From Siphonodentalium dalli (lineage: Eukaryota > Mollusca > Scaphopoda > Gadilida > Siphonodentaliidae), in the NCBI GenBank assembly GCA_032622095.1, contig CP136065.1, forward strand, positions 246,759,474 to 246,823,473: a stretch of 64,000 nt of DNA, in the 5' to 3' direction. Position 1 is the first letter of the stretch. Each line of letters opens with the position of its first letter. The translations under genes were made by a program, and so were the position numbers. The notes beneath the pieces were generated by a model. That model searched no databases, had not been told where the DNA came from, and was given only the letters and a program-made list of their open reading frames with translations. This document shows, in pieces, positions 23,027 through 35,020 of this stretch.

Positions 23027-25600
23027 TCATTTTCCTGACATACAGAACATAGTCATTTCTGAATCTTTCTGGCATTCTCTTGGTAACTGCCTAGACACAT
23101 CAATGTTGACCTGTGGGTCTTCATTTACTTTCTCAACATGAGTGTGCAAGTCAATGTTACCTGGTATTTGTATGTCATAGTCATCGTCTAAACCTGTACA
23201 CTCATAATCATTTATTACCACATTTCTGTCACTTTTCCCTTTGAAAAACTTCACAAGACCTATATTCCGTTGAATTACTTTATCCCCTCTCTTAAGCAGT
23301 AAAACTGACCCATTTCGTTCGATTACTTCGAAAGGGGTCGGTTCAAATTTTACACTTAATTTGTTACTCTTCTTTTGGGATAACAGAACATAATCACCAA
23401 CTTTAATCGGACTAATGAGTGCCTTTCTAGAAATGTCAGCATGCTGTTTACTTCTCTCCTTCATTTTCTCATCGCGCTCTCTGACTTTAATATCCGCCGC
23501 TGACATGTTATTTGCGGACATTTTACTTGTGAATTCTGGCACTTTATTCCTAATCTTGCGCTTGAATAATAATTCAGCAGGTGATGCACCTGTTGAGGCA
23601 TGTGGTGTGGACCGATATGCCAGAAGGAAATTATAGATATCCAACTTCCAGTCTTTACCTTCCGCATTGGCCGTACGAATAGCCTTGAGTAAAGTTTTGT
23701 TAAGTCTCTCAATTTCACCATTAGCTGCTGGCCAATACGGACTCACTTTTCGGTGTTGGATACCATTTGTCTTGCAAAAATTTGTGAATGTTAATGACGT
23801 AAATACAGAGCCATTATCACTCATTATACTTAGGGGATAACCATGAACAGAAAATAGTCTTGTCAACCAGTTGATAACAACATCGGAAGTGACAGATTTG
23901 GTAATGTATATCTCTGGCCATTGTGAATATAAATCTACCAATGCAATAATATAGTCCCCTGAAGGGAAAGGTCCACATACATCAATTGCCAACATTTCCC
24001 ATGGAGCATTTGGTAGTGGTGTAGATAGTATCGGCTCAGGAATTGGCTTTGAGCCAACCAGTTGGCATGCATGGCATTCCGAAATATATTGTTGAACCAT
24101 GTTGTCTATTCCAGGCCACCAGACCTTTTCGCGTAACAACTGTTTGCACCTTACAATACCTTGGTGACCAATATGAGCAAGTGCAATCACTTTGGATTGC
24201 AAACACATAGGCATGACAATTCTATTGCCTCGCAGGACAATGTCATGAACAACAGACAATTCATTTTGAACAGAGTAATATTTACAATTTTTGTTCCATT
24301 TACTTGTTTTGATGAAGTCTTTAACTTCCATGAGTGCAGAGTCACTATCAGTAGCCAACGCTATTTCTGGTATTGTCATTGATTTGGGAACAGCAGACTG
24401 TGCCACAAAACATATATATTCTTCTGCAATGTTTTTCCCTATACTTTCACATGAATGGCCCTTGTGCAACAGACGGGAGAGGCTATCCGCAATATTCTCA
24501 ATTCCTGGTCTAAATTTGACATGATAATTAAATGCTTGTAGGCGTAACGCCCATCGCTCAATGCGGCCACATGGCTTGCCTGTTTTGGAAAAAAGGACTT
24601 CAAGTGCTTTATGATCCGTAACGAGGTCAAAATCTATACCTATTAAGTATAAATAAAACCGTTCACACCCCCAGACTGCAGCTAATGCCTCTTTCTCAGT
24701 CTGGCTGTACCTAGTTTCAACATCAGACAGACTTCGACTCGCAAATGCTACAGGCTGGAAGGTACCACAGTTTTGTTTTTGTACCAATATGCTTGCCAAG
24801 CCACATGGTCCTGCATCTACAATCAATTCTGTTTTAGCCAATGGATCAAAATAGGCTAGTGTACTCTCATTGGATAATAAAGATTTTAATGTATTGAATG
24901 CTTGGTTTTCTTTCTCACCCCAATGCCAGGTAGTGCCTTGTTTTATGAGATTACGGAGGGGCTCACACACTGTTGCACAAGCAGGTATAAATTTTGAACA
25001 ATAATTTATTAGGCCCAGGAAACTTCTACATTCCGAAGCTGTGTGTGGCGGGCGGGCTTGTTTGATCGCTTTAACTTTACATTCATCTGGACTCACCCCA
25101 TGTTTTGATATTTTGTGTCCCATAAAAGTCAAACAGTCCAGACCAAATTCACATTTAAGTGGGTTTAGTGTTAGGCCAGCACTCGCTAGAGTACATAGGA
25201 CTTTCTCCAAATTTTTATCATGTTCTGATTGGCTACCTCCAAAAACGATAATATCGTCAGACAGGTTTTGAACCCCTTTACAACCTTGAAGAACCTGAGA
25301 AATTAAGTGCTGAAATATTTCAGATGCACTATTGACCCCGAAATTTAATCTTTTGTACCGAAAGAGTCCTTTTGGTGAGGCAAATGTAGTGATATAGCGG
25401 GACTCTTCTGCGAGTTCTGCTTGATGAAAAGCCCATTTGACATCCAGCTTCGAAATGACCTTGGCCCCATTCATGTTATACAACAATTCGTCCACAGTAG
25501 GCATGGGATGTCTCTCTCTTTCTATGGCTGTATTAGCCTGACGCATATCTACACATACCCGTACATCTTCACCACCTTTTTTTGGAATAACAACAAGAGG
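23027..25600 (-). CDS. pol: Gypsy pol, 3' part: RT, RNase H, integrase
   Basis: An uninterrupted frame of about 857 codons from the insertion break to a stop 137 bp before the 3' LTR. Numbering from the first codon of the open frame (25636): reverse transcriptase starts at PLVVIPKKGG (residue 13) and has the catalytic LSDD at 125-128. RNase H has D274, E316 and D341 (TDHKAL). The integrase zinc-binding HHCC is H488, H491, C521, C524. The integrase catalytic triad is D552, D607, E641 (NGEIERLNK). The first dozen residues are foreign. All catalytic residues are present, so this part could be functional if joined to its missing 5' portion. No ATG starts it; it would be made as part of a Gag-Pol polyprotein. 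Confidence 0.95.
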   Translation of the reverse strand, partial: PLVVIPKKGGEDVRVCVDMRQANTAIERERHPMPTVDELLYNMNGAKVISKLDVKWAFHQAELAEESRYITTFASPKGLFRYKRLNFGVNSASEIFQHLISQVLQGCKGVQNLSDDIIVFGGSQSEHDKNLEKVLCTLASAGLTLNPLKCEFGLDCLTFMGHKISKHGVSPDECKVKAIKQARPPHTASECRSFLGLINYCSKFIPACATVCEPLRNLIKQGTTWHWGEKENQAFNTLKSLLSNESTLAYFDPLAKTELIVDAGPCGLASILVQKQNCGTFQPVAFASRSLSDVETRYSQTEKEALAAVWGCERFYLYLIGIDFDLVTDHKALEVLFSKTGKPCGRIERWALRLQAFNYHVKFRPGIENIADSLSRLLHKGHSCESIGKNIAEEYICFVAQSAVPKSMTIPEIALATDSDSALMEVKDFIKTSKWNKNCKYYSVQNELSVVHDIVLRGNRIVMPMCLQSKVIALAHIGHQGIVRCKQLLREKVWWPGIDNMVQQYISECHACQLVGSKPIPEPILSTPLPNAPWEMLAIDVCGPFPSGDYIIALVDLYSQWPEIYITKSVTSDVVINWLTRLFSVHGYPLSIMSDNGSVFTSLTFTNFCKTNGIQHRKVSPYWPAANGEIERLNKTLLKAIRTANAEGKDWKLDIYNFLLAYRSTPHASTGASPAELLFKRKIRNKVPEFTSKMSANNMSAADIKVRERDEKMKERSKQHADISRKALISPIKVGDYVLLSQKKSNKLSVKFEPTPFEVIERNGSVLLLKRGDKVIQRNIGLVKFFKGKSDRNVVINDYECTGLDDDYDIQIPGNIDLHTHVEKVNEDPQVNIDVSRQLPRECQKDSEMTMFCMSGK

Positions 25601-26165
25601 ATCGCAGTTTAAACGGAAGTTGCAAAACCCGCCCAAATTTGTGCTATTATTTCATAATAAACTGAATAAATACTAATTATTTCTAAGTTTTAATACATTT
25701 TATCAGATTTATTGACTAATTTCTGCATTTAGAAGCAGAATCTTAGATTTAAATGTCAGAAAATCTGAAATCATCCCGCGATGACAACTCGATGTTTTTT
25801 TTCTGAGGTGATCATTTCTCCGATATGATATCGTACTCGGTGAATTTTAGACGCACCCAAAAACCAGCCCCACGGTATTGACAAAAACATTTACCACTAT
25901 AAATGCCCACGAAATCTCACAGCGATTCCTCCTATATATAGCCAATGGGACAACAGCGACCACTCAATTAAGTTAACGCCCCACACACATTTGTATTATT
26001 GCTCGGTGCTCCTGTTTATGTATATGCGGCATAAATGGGTCATGGTCCAGGTCCACTATATGTATGCTCTAGCTATACAGGTTCTAGCATACCCTAATTT
26101 TCGCACCTGATATTTCTCTGAGCCCAATGTCTTTACCAATATTGATACCACATAAAATTATGTAT

Positions 26166-26840
26166 AACAAGAGATGGACTGTCGTCCAGCATACCACCTT
26201 GTGTGGGCATATCTATAACTTATGAGGGCTATACTCAGACAGATGGACCCAAACACCAGCATTTTCATATAAACAAAGATGAGTAACTATAGAACAATAA
26301 AAACAAAACAAACATTTGAATGTGCCATTAAATGTCCTCATAGTGGTGAATATCCATACAAAATTTCATTGAGATCCGAGCATTACTGTTCCAAGTTATG
26401 ACCTGAACAGACATCGGATGGACCAAACAACCAACATTTCCAGATAAACAAAGATGAATAACTCTAGAATGCAAAAGCAGAACAGAACAATGGAACCATC
26501 TGTTGAATGTCCACATAGCAGTGAACATCTATACCAAATTTCATTGAGATCCCAGCACAACTGTTGAAGTTACGACATGAACAGACACCAGACGGACCAA
26601 AAAGCCAACATTTCCAGATAAACAAAGATGAATAACTCCAGAATGGAAAATCCGAACAAAACGATGGAACCCTCTTTTTAATGTCCTCATAGTAGTGAAT
26701 ATCCATTCCAAATTACATTGAGATCCGAGCACTACTGTTCAAGTTATGTTATGAACAGACCTCGGACGTACGTACGGACGCACGGACGGACAGACAGGTG
26801 CAAAACAGTATACCCCTCTTTTAAAAAAAGGGGGGTATAA
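26166..26840 (-). repeat. Dispersed element with about 170-bp internal tandem units, copy 1
   Basis: Begins AACAAGAGATGGACTGTCGT and ends at a GGACGGACAGACAGG then GGGGGGTATAA terminus. Internal units contain CCAACATTTCCAGATAAAC, GAATAACTCTAGAATG, ATGTCCTCATAGTAGTGAA and AAATTTCATTGAGATCC, about three copies. A longer copy is at 51881-53098, and related units occupy 13860-14320 and its inverted partner 40570-40980. Confidence 0.85.
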
Positions 26841-28084
26841 CTATTAGCTACATTTAGCATTGGCGGGACATTGAATTATTGTTAATAGCATCGTATGCTG
26901 TTATTTATTTGTGTGCGGTTTATATTCCATAAACCGGCGTAGACATGAATCGTTCTGGTCGAAGAGAAAAAAAACAAATATATGAACGCCATTCTTTCGC
27001 AGAACGCCAAAAATAAAACTGGCTATAAATGGTAGCTATATTATCTATATGTAGTGGACCATGACCATTCAGCCTGAAAACTGCACAAAGCTGGCATGGC
27101 TCATTTTTTTTTACATTAAAATATGCTGAATAGTTTGGGCTATACTTTCCCCATTTTCAATTAAAACCCCATTTTGCAAGTTTGTCACAGTTAAAACGTT
27201 TTACATTACAACTGCCAGTATTTAGTTCTTGGAAATAAGTAGTGTATGTTTCCTGACTCATGGACGATGTGAATTTACAACACTGTGAATAATATAGCAT
27301 CATAAAAGCGTTTTTTCTCAGACTAAAAACGTATCTGTGTTTGCCATATGTCTATCCTCTCGGTGTTTGGCTATTCAATATGCCTACCACAAAATATTGA
27401 CGGGACAGTATGTCAAATAGCTTTTTTTAACTGAAAAATGCATTATTTGAGTTCGCAGTCATGTTTGTCTTGTCACTGAGATACTATACCACATGTATCC
27501 ACGAAAATAACTTACAAATCGACATGCTGAGCAAATTTGGGAGTCTGTTTACTTTGAAAGTTTTAAAAAGTCGACAAAATCCGAGATATTTTGTCTTCAA
27601 ACAACGTATTCTACAATGCCAAATTGTTACCAAGAAGTTCAACTTATAAATCAGACATTACTGCATCTGACGTGATAAAAAAATCTGACCTTTTACAGCG
27701 TATTTGATCAATTATAATCTAAAACATACCTTGGTTGCGAAACCCGCCACGCAATATCACCACAGCAATAAGCCTACCCACAGCCACCAGCCTATAGGGT
27801 TATCGGGCGTGGTGTCTCACTTTAATTCTCTGATATATGTATCCTGCTTCTAACATACAATTAATTTGTCACCATCATGCAGCAAGTTTTAAGACGACCG
27901 ACATTGCTCCCTTGTGACAATCATTTACATATATGTCCCATGCACACACCAACATCTCCATTCAATATATCGATACTGGATTTTATTATGAAATATTATA
28001 GAAGAGAGCCATATATTTATTTGCAATAATTGATATGCATATAAAAATGTAGTATACTTCAATTCAGTTCCGTTTCTATCTGGG

Positions 28085-28305
28085 ATCATATACAACACAA
28101 AACTAAATGGTTCTGGTTTCTCTGGTTTCTGAACCTACATGCCACCCAGTTCCCCCCCCCCTCTCCTCTGGACAAGCCTAAGACCAATGGATTTCTCAGC
28201 TTTCTGACTATCCATGCCACCTCCATCACTGTAATACGTATGACACCGTGGACCCATGGGTTTCTCTGCTTTCTGACTATTCTTGCCACCACACGGGCGT
28301 TATAT
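28085..28305. repeat. Short diverged tandem repeat
   Basis: GGNTTCTCTGCTTTCTGACTAT followed by CATGCCACC-like words recurs about three times (near 28115, 28190 and 28258), with a C-run at 28150. Confidence 0.5.
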
Positions 28306-28314
28306 GCTGTTATT

Positions 28315-30078
28315 TATGGCAAGCCGTTTTCACATTTTTGATTGATTTGAACTTAAGTCCAATGATTTGGACTTAAGTCCAATTATTTGGACTTAAGTCC
28401 AATGAATTGGACTTAAGTCCAATGAATTGGACTTAAGTCCAAATAATTGGACTTAAGTCCAAATGAATTGGACTTAAGTCCAATTAGCGAATTGATTTGG
28501 ACTTAAGTCCAATTCATTTGGACTTAAGTCCAATTCATCTGGTTTGAAACGATAGTCCCCTTCTTTGTAATGGTATATTCCTGCAAGTTTTGATTGACAG
28601 TCAAACTCCGTACTAACCAGGGCATTCCTGACTCCAAGCATACACAAGACGGCTGTCAATCAAGACTAACTCCGTACCAAACTGCAAGACAGAGTTCAGT
28701 CCCCTATGCTACGCGGGACTTACAAATCATAGCATGAGCGTACAGCTTGACTCCGTACGTCCCCTTTGCCACGTGGCTTGTTTTCGGCATGCCGAGATTG
28801 AAAATGTTTCGAATCCGAATTGGATCTTAATAAATGCTAAATGCATGCATGAATGAAAATTAATTCACGACTTGATTCAATTGTTATTTGACAGCATGTA
28901 GTGTAGGCTACACGCAGTTTCGTTTATTGCATTTACTAAGTGTCTTATTTGTATAATTTGCTCGGTTTTCAAACTCAATGTAATAAGGGTGTACTCGAAA
29001 GTCGATTTATGCCAAAACAATAGATTAGAGTGACTCCCCTTCTATTGCTATTGTAATGACTGCGTGAAGCACAGCCTCAGTTAACTTTGTCAATCTATTC
29101 TACAGAGACTTCTTTGCATCAATTGGCTTGATCAGAAGGAAATTGCAAAAATAATTTACATTATATATTTCTCAGACTCAGTGTTAACATACGCTTTAGC
29201 CCACTATTTCTATAAATTTGGTCAAATATAAAAACAAATTAGCAGTCATAATTCCATTAGTGCATGCAGCCTCGATCGAGTGTGGACCCTGTACATAAGT
29301 TGTAACTTTTTTATCAGGTTAAAATTATAAAGAGCAAGGGGTGGTATTTTATCTACCTGGTCGGACTCTGGTAACATTATTATCGGTATACGGACATTTC
29401 CCCACCCGGACAATTACCCACCGGACATTTACCCACCATACTAATAAAATGCAGACATCAAAGAATGCTTTGACTGATCAGTGAAGCCTGGTCAGTGAGG
29501 CCACCTCAAGCGATGTCAACTCAGTCGATGTAATGTTTTGACAGACAGACATCATCATATGTTAAAAATCGTTCCGAACTTCTTACAACACGGGCTATTG
29601 TTGATATGATCTCGTCCACATCGAGCTGATTCATTATATATGTTGAAAAAGGTAACAATTAACAAGATCATCAAGAATTAGACCCACATGTAAACGGCCA
29701 TTTTCCCACAACTCCGCCCTATGAGCAAAACCAGACCTGCTTAATATCTGATGGGGGTGTTTCTTTTACAGATGAATTGGACTTAAGTCCAAATGAATTG
29801 TACTTAAGTCCAAATACCACATAATTGTGAATTCGGCAAGGAATTGGACTTAAGTCCAAATAGATGAAAATATCGGTATTTGGACTTAAGTGTAATTCAT
29901 TTGGACTTAAGTACAATTCCTCGCCGAATTCACAATTATGTGGTATTTGGACTTAAGTCCAATTCGCTATTTGGACTTAAGTCCAATTATTTGGACTTAA
30001 GTCCAATTATTTGGACTTAAGTCCAAATAATTGGACTTAAGTCCAAATCAATCGAAAATGTGAAAACGGCTTGCCATA
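28315..30078. mobile_element. 1.76-kb TIR element made of TTGGACTTAAGTCCAA palindromes
   Basis: Both ends begin TATGGCAAGCCGTTTTCACA (reverse-complemented at the right) and stay nearly identical for 80 bp or more. GTTATT flanks both ends (28309-28314 and 30079-30084), a likely 6-bp target duplication. The left subterminal array (28345-28535) has nine copies and the right (29773-30050) about ten copies of the 16-bp palindrome TTGGACTTAAGTCCAA, spaced about 20 bp. An inner hairpin flanks 29813-29946 (CACATAATTGTGAATTCGGC and complement). The 1.2-kb core has no recognisable gene. Confidence 0.88.
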
Positions 30079-30944
30079 GTTATTACCATATCCAACAGTG
30101 GTCCTGTAAAGATATAGAGGGAAATACTAAACACACTTGCTCACTTGAAAGTACCCGATCGACCCCAATGCTGGCCAACATACCTTTCAATTTTTAAAGA
30201 TATCTGATGACCTATAATACTAATATATGGCCGAGTTATATATCTACTGGGACAGACGGGCGGGAGGACCGATGTGGCATGTCAATAGAAACAATTGTTT
30301 TTGCCAATAGTTTATTCGTGCAATTCAAAATAGCTCTTGCTAAACGCTCTTCGCGTTTCATCATGCATATATTAAATTTTAACATGCATTTTTTTTAACA
30401 AAAGAGACTGTTGCCCTAATATCCAATCCATGAATAGGCCTATGCATGTAACGGTTATATAAATAGAATACATTGCAACAATTTAAACAGACATGACTCA
30501 TTAGAACTTTGTTGACGTGATTTGGAAGGAGGTGACATATGTTGATCCATGAAAAATCCTGTTAATGTCAGAACTAGGTTCAATCTACATTGAATTTTCG
30601 CACATATGTGCCCTTTATGTATACATGTACCATGTGAGGACTAGATCGTAACAAGGAAGTTGAAGATACTCTTCATTGATCAATGCCGAAGAAAGTTCTG
30701 GACCCAAACGTTCTCAATTATATCACTAATATTAATCTTGCTGTGGCATAAAGAGGCCGAATATAACGTTAATGTTAAGCATATGTGTAGACCTAATTGG
30801 TTGATCCCTCCATAACTGGGCTGCGATGTAACAAAATAGAACATAATTTGGACCTGCAATTGACATTCAAGTACATTTGAGACATTACATACCGGACCAT
30901 GTAAGTATGTACCAGACAATAGATAATAATTAATAAACACGATT

Positions 30945-31768
30945 GCCGACGTCGGGTTGCCGACTGCGCTGACAATAGACCAACATTAAATAAATGTTGG
31001 CGTGTTAACATACTAAAAGTCTAAAACGTAACAATCTGTTTGATACAATGAGAAACTCTATATAATAGAGACAAATGTGGTTATATATATTAAGCTGTTT
31101 TATTTAGGGGTAGGCTACCAATCAAGCCCGGAACTTCGGATGATTTCCATGAGTGTGCAATATATTTCGGAAAAGTATTAAACTTACCTTTATTATTCCG
31201 CCCTGGAAATGTATCCATGCACGCATGGTCCTCTGCGTAATCATTAACACCGATTGTGATTAATTTTCCACATCATAGAAGAAATAATAATGTTAGGCTC
31301 CAATCAGCAACGAATTTAAAGTCGAAAATAATGTGACCGAAGCTTTCAAATTGACGCAGCAGACGAGACGTACCGTACAACGACGTCATATTAGCGACAA
31401 TGACGTTTTCGGTTGGCAACCGACGTTTTACCGACCAATGTGTGAAAACAACAACAATCTCTTCAAAACTACTATAAAAGCATGGAACGTGCAATAAACC
31501 TTCAAGGGTGGAATTTATGTAGCAAAGATTAATAAATGTACGTGATATATAAATATTCCGCGATTTATTTATCACTGGTCAGTTTCCCGTCGGCAGCCGA
31601 CCATATGTCGACCTCCAGTTCTGGCGAGATCTAGTGAACGTCGGGTGCCGACCTGTTGCCGACCATCTCTATTTCACAACGACGTCGGGCCGACGTCGCC
31701 CCGACTGACATACCGACGGTTGGGCCGACGTCTGGAACCCGACGTCGGGCCGACGTCGTTGTGCTGTC
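30945..31768. repeat. GTCGG/CCGAC palindrome-rich segment
   Basis: Repeated CGACGTCGG, GTTGCCGAC and GGCAACCGAC words at 30945-30965, 31375-31430 and 31585-31760. The last part holds CACAACGACGTCGGGCCG (from 31676) and its reverse complement ending at about 31764, enclosing about 45 bp, so it resembles a small inverted-repeat element at the edge of the insertion. Confidence 0.65.
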
Positions 31769-33483
31769 TGGGGAGACACCCAAGGTGTGGGACCACTTAT
31801 CGGTTCAATAATATCAAAATCAAGAAGCTCCTCTAGCTTCTTGTCTAATTTCTGACGCATTGCAAATGGTATCCTCCGTGGAGGTTGAGCTACTGGCTTT
31901 ACCAATTTGTTAATGTGTAATTTTAGTAAAAAATTCTTCAATTTACCCACACCTTTGAAAAGGTTGGGGTGTTTTTCAATAATACTAGACTTGGTATCAA
32001 CACTACTTACTGTGTTGATCTGAAGAATCCCCATTTTAGTAGCAGTTTGTTGCCCTAAAAGGGGTGTATGCTCTCCTTCCATTACAAGGAATGATTCAAT
32101 ACTATGTGTATTTCCAATCTCAAGCTTACATGTTATCAGCCCTTTTATAGGCAAAGGCACCATTGAACCGTATGGATATACCTTAGATGTGTACTTTTCC
32201 ATGACAAGGTGTTTTGGCATTGCGTCAAAAATCGACATGGGTATAACATTTACACTTGCACCAGAATCAATCAAGAAATTAACATTTGTATGAGTATTGA
32301 GACGTGCATGAACATAAGACATCTTATTTTTCATTGGTAAATTGAAAACACAATCATCTGAAATATAAGCATTAACATTGTTATCAACATTGGGTGTTAA
32401 TTCATCAACATTATGTGGATACACTTCTTCAGCTCCAATGTTATATGTATATTGTTGCGAACGTTCTTTTGGAATCTGTTGTTGTTGATACTGGGCTCCC
32501 CGATCACGATTTCTTGGCATCCAGTTACGTGGCTCATATTGTCTGTTTTGAGTGTTGTCTGGTTTTCGATACCGTGAATTCTGGAATCTTGGCTCAGTGT
32601 CATATTCTTGGTTTAACTTAGAGCGACACATATGTGTCAAGTGACTATTCTGCACGAAACATCGCTGGCATGTTGTGCCTCGAACTGATCTACAATATTT
32701 TGGTAAGTGCGGACCCTTTCCACACCGTCCACACAGTTCATGATTCTCATACTGCTTCGCACGATCCATATTTGAATACCGATTCCCTTCATGTAGCGGC
32801 TGCTGTGAAAATCGCGATTTCTGGTTTTGCGCACCCACTTGATAGGTCGTTTCAGATATCATGGTTGCTTTTAATTGCTGTTCAATCGAGGCTGCCTGAG
32901 TTTCCGATTGTTCATATATACGCGCGATGTCAATTAACTTTTGAAGGTCTAATGTTGCTTCCTGTAATAGACGTCTTCGTAATTTTGTGTTCGTGCATTT
33001 ATCAATCACTTGGTCTCGAACCATTTCATCTGAATTGGTGTAATCGCAGGTTTTTACCAACTGCCTCAGTCGTGAAATGAAGTGTTCGAGAGGTTCATCA
33101 ACTGTTTGTTGGCATCGTATGAAATTGGAACGCTCAAACATGATATTTCGTTTTTGAACAAATTTTCCAGTTAAAGCCTTTTTTGTGTACTCATAATCAT
33201 TCGTACCATCAGCCGCAGGGTTATCAGGCAAATCTTCGGCAATGTCCATGAGATTTGTACCACCTTTTAACAGCATTTATATATATATATACATGTATAT
33301 ATATATATATAAACTGCGTTTCTGAGCATCATTTTTTATATCATACGCTGTAGTAAAGCATTCGAAGCGCTTCAGCCACTTTTCCCATCGGGCACCAGCA
33401 TCAGGTTCGAGTGGGTTGAACACCGCAATTTCATGTCCGACATTCAGAATATTCATAGCCATTTTATTTTCATTAATTGTCAC
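31769..33483 (-). CDS. gag-pro: Gypsy gag-protease with start of RT
   Basis: The gag N terminus (ATG at 33481-33483; DAGARWEKWLKRFECF) and a 520-codon continuation are separated by a TA microsatellite at 33277-33312 that breaks the frame. The continuation carries zinc knuckles CGRCGKGPHLPKYC (C-x2-C-x4-H-x4-C) and CQRCFVQNSHLTHMC, then an aspartic protease with FLIDSGASVNVIP (D337-S338-G339, numbered from 33276). It ends in the RT lead-in RRIPFAMRQKLDKKLEELL and GPTPWVSP at the insertion edge. The gag zinc knuckles would bind template RNA and the protease would cut the polyprotein. The gene is broken twice (microsatellite and insertion), so this copy cannot make Gag-Pol by itself. Confidence 0.93.
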
Positions 33484-33569
33484 TTTTGTAGCACACCTTT
33501 GTGGCTAAAAGTTCAATATATTGTGCGCATTGTATAATATTCTTTGATATACTTCTCCTCCTCGCCAGA

Positions 33570-33698
33570 TGTGATATCCTCATTGGGAATATTAATGGAT
33601 TAAGTTGGAGCACATTTCTGATTAATATTTTATTCTCCAAACCGGAAATAAGTGTCCTTTTTAATCAACAATGTACAGAGCATTATTCGTACACGACA
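33570..33698 (-). repeat. 5' LTR of Gypsy element
   Basis: Same length and ends as the 3' LTR. On the minus strand the next bases after its CA end are TC then TGGCGAGGAGGAGAAG. The TGG start fits a tRNA primer-binding site, but the tRNA is not identified. Confidence 0.93.
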
Positions 33699-33703
33699 CC
33701 GGT

Positions 33704-35005
33704 ACGATCATACTGAGTCGCCACAACAAGGTTCGACATTTAAAGCAGCCATTCTGGAATCAAGGGTTTCTGGCTCTGCTGGATTACATGTAGTTTTAGA
33801 TATGGCAGCTTTATTCCAAGCCACTCCTCCTCAGCCGTCTGTAGGACCTTTCTCAAGCTGTTCTGGCTTTGTCGGATTTGTTCACAACAAGGCAGTTACA
33901 TCCCAAACCTCTTAATTTAAAAGATCAGCAGTCTGCAGGGGCTGTCTCGAGCTATTCTGGTTAGGCCGGATTAGTTGGAGATAAGGCATATCCATTTCAA
34001 ACCTCTATATCAAAAGATCAGCAGTTTGTAGGGCCTGTCTCGAGCTATTCTGGCTATATGTCGGAGTAGTTGGAGATAAGGCAGTTCCATTTCAAACCTC
34101 TACTTCAAAAGATCAGTTGGATGTCCTACCTCAAGCTGTTCTGGCCCTGCTGGATTAGTTGGAGATGAGTCTAGAGAAATGATCGGAGTTCTAAGACATT
34201 CAATAGGAATTTTCCAATCTGATTTGTTACCCAGAGTAGGGAGGGGGCTGTGGAAACTGGTACCAGGCATGTATGTTTGTGGAGGCGATCTGTTGTACAA
34301 GGATAATGAACCTAAATTGTGTCAGACTTTTTCTAAGGAAATGGCCTTCTGGCCTAACCTTCTTTTTGGATTAATGGATTAAAGGTACTCAATCCGATTG
34401 GATGGTCCCCATATCATCCAACAATTTTTTTTAAATGCCGCTTCAGTTATCTCAGAATCGATCAATTGGCCAAAAATAATGCTAACCTCGGTCAACTATA
34501 GTATAAAATTGCCCAAACCTGTTATTTATCAACATTTCGTTCAACGAAATCTTGCCGCTTTTGTCAAATATCTGACACTCAAAAGTCACTTGGTTTTAGA
34601 GTTATCCATCTTCATCCTCAATTTGGTCAAGTACTGGTGGTGAACAATAATAGGTTTTTAAAATCTATATTTGATCACTCTGAGCTTGGATGGGTGGGTT
34701 CCTCGACTCGAATCACATTTTTTACCCCGAAGCAAAAGAAATAGTAATTTGTGAGCGTTAATTCGCATTATGCATCTTTAATCCCTCTCAATGCACTGCT
34801 CAATGGCCAAAACATTGTACATGTATAAGGTCTTCGGTGGACCATAACAGTCAAACTTTAAGAACAGTTTCGACCGGGCCTGTTAATATTATTCATAGTA
34901 AAGATTATTGTCATGAAAATAGAAATAGCGCTAAAAAGAGAATAATCAGGGTACAATTGCCAAAAAAAAACAAAAAATGATCTAACTCAATCCTCTATAT
35001 TTCCA
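33704..35005 (+). pseudogene. Decayed coding repeats upstream of the Tpt1-like ORF
   Basis: About 33830-34155 contains three to four copies of a roughly 90-bp unit that reads, frame by frame, like GPVSSYSGYAGLVGDKAVPF then QTSTSKDQ. Stop codons and indels now break it. Further peptide-like pieces follow: 34179-34382 (QSDLLPRVGRGLWKLVPGMY) and about 34771-34980 (ending RIIRVQLPKKNKK). The stretch looks like one former reading frame leading toward the Tpt1-like ORF. It is unclear whether it was an exon, a mobile-element ORF1 or a duplicated host gene. The Gypsy element inserted at its upstream edge. Confidence 0.4.
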
Positions 35006-35020
35006 GAGAGTTCTTATTCA

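Larger units (their letters stand above)
25599..31768. mobile_element. 6.2-kb insertion inside Gypsy pol
   Basis: Placed by reading the pol frame: PTPWVSP stops on one side and PLVVIPKK resumes on the other, so both edges are fixed to within a few bases. No clear terminal inverted repeats or target duplication were found at the edges, and no transposase ORF is present. It is a composite: a tandem-repeat element (26166-26840), a palindrome-array TIR element (28315-30078) and a GTCGG-rich palindromic end (30945-31768). Small inverted segments (GGTCATGGTCCA near 26037 and its complement near 27053) hint at another nested element. Confidence 0.8.
22761..33698 (-). mobile_element. Ty3/Gypsy LTR retrotransposon, complete but split
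   Basis: Both LTRs are 129 bp, start TG and end CA, and differ at about two positions. The 5-bp duplication CCGGT lies immediately outside both ends (22756-22760 and 33699-33703), so this is one insertion event with intact termini. On the minus strand the order is 5' LTR (33570-33698), primer-binding region, gag-protease, reverse transcriptase, RNase H, integrase, purine tract, 3' LTR (22761-22889). About 6.2 kb of foreign DNA (25599-31768) interrupts the start of the RT domain, and a TA microsatellite interrupts gag. Without the insert the element would be about 4.8 kb, a normal Gypsy size. The pol motifs resemble the group often annotated as K02A2.6-like. Confidence 0.95.

Noticed and set aside
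28345..30050. CRISPR-like array of TTGGACTTAAGTCCAA
   Set aside because: Spacing is only about 4-5 bp of A+T linker and the two arrays are mirror images within a TIR element.
25599..31768. Single transposon with TIRs inside Gypsy pol
   Set aside because: The two edges (ATCGCAGTTTAAACGG and CCCAGACAGCACAACG read inward) do not match each other, so a composite insertion is stated instead.
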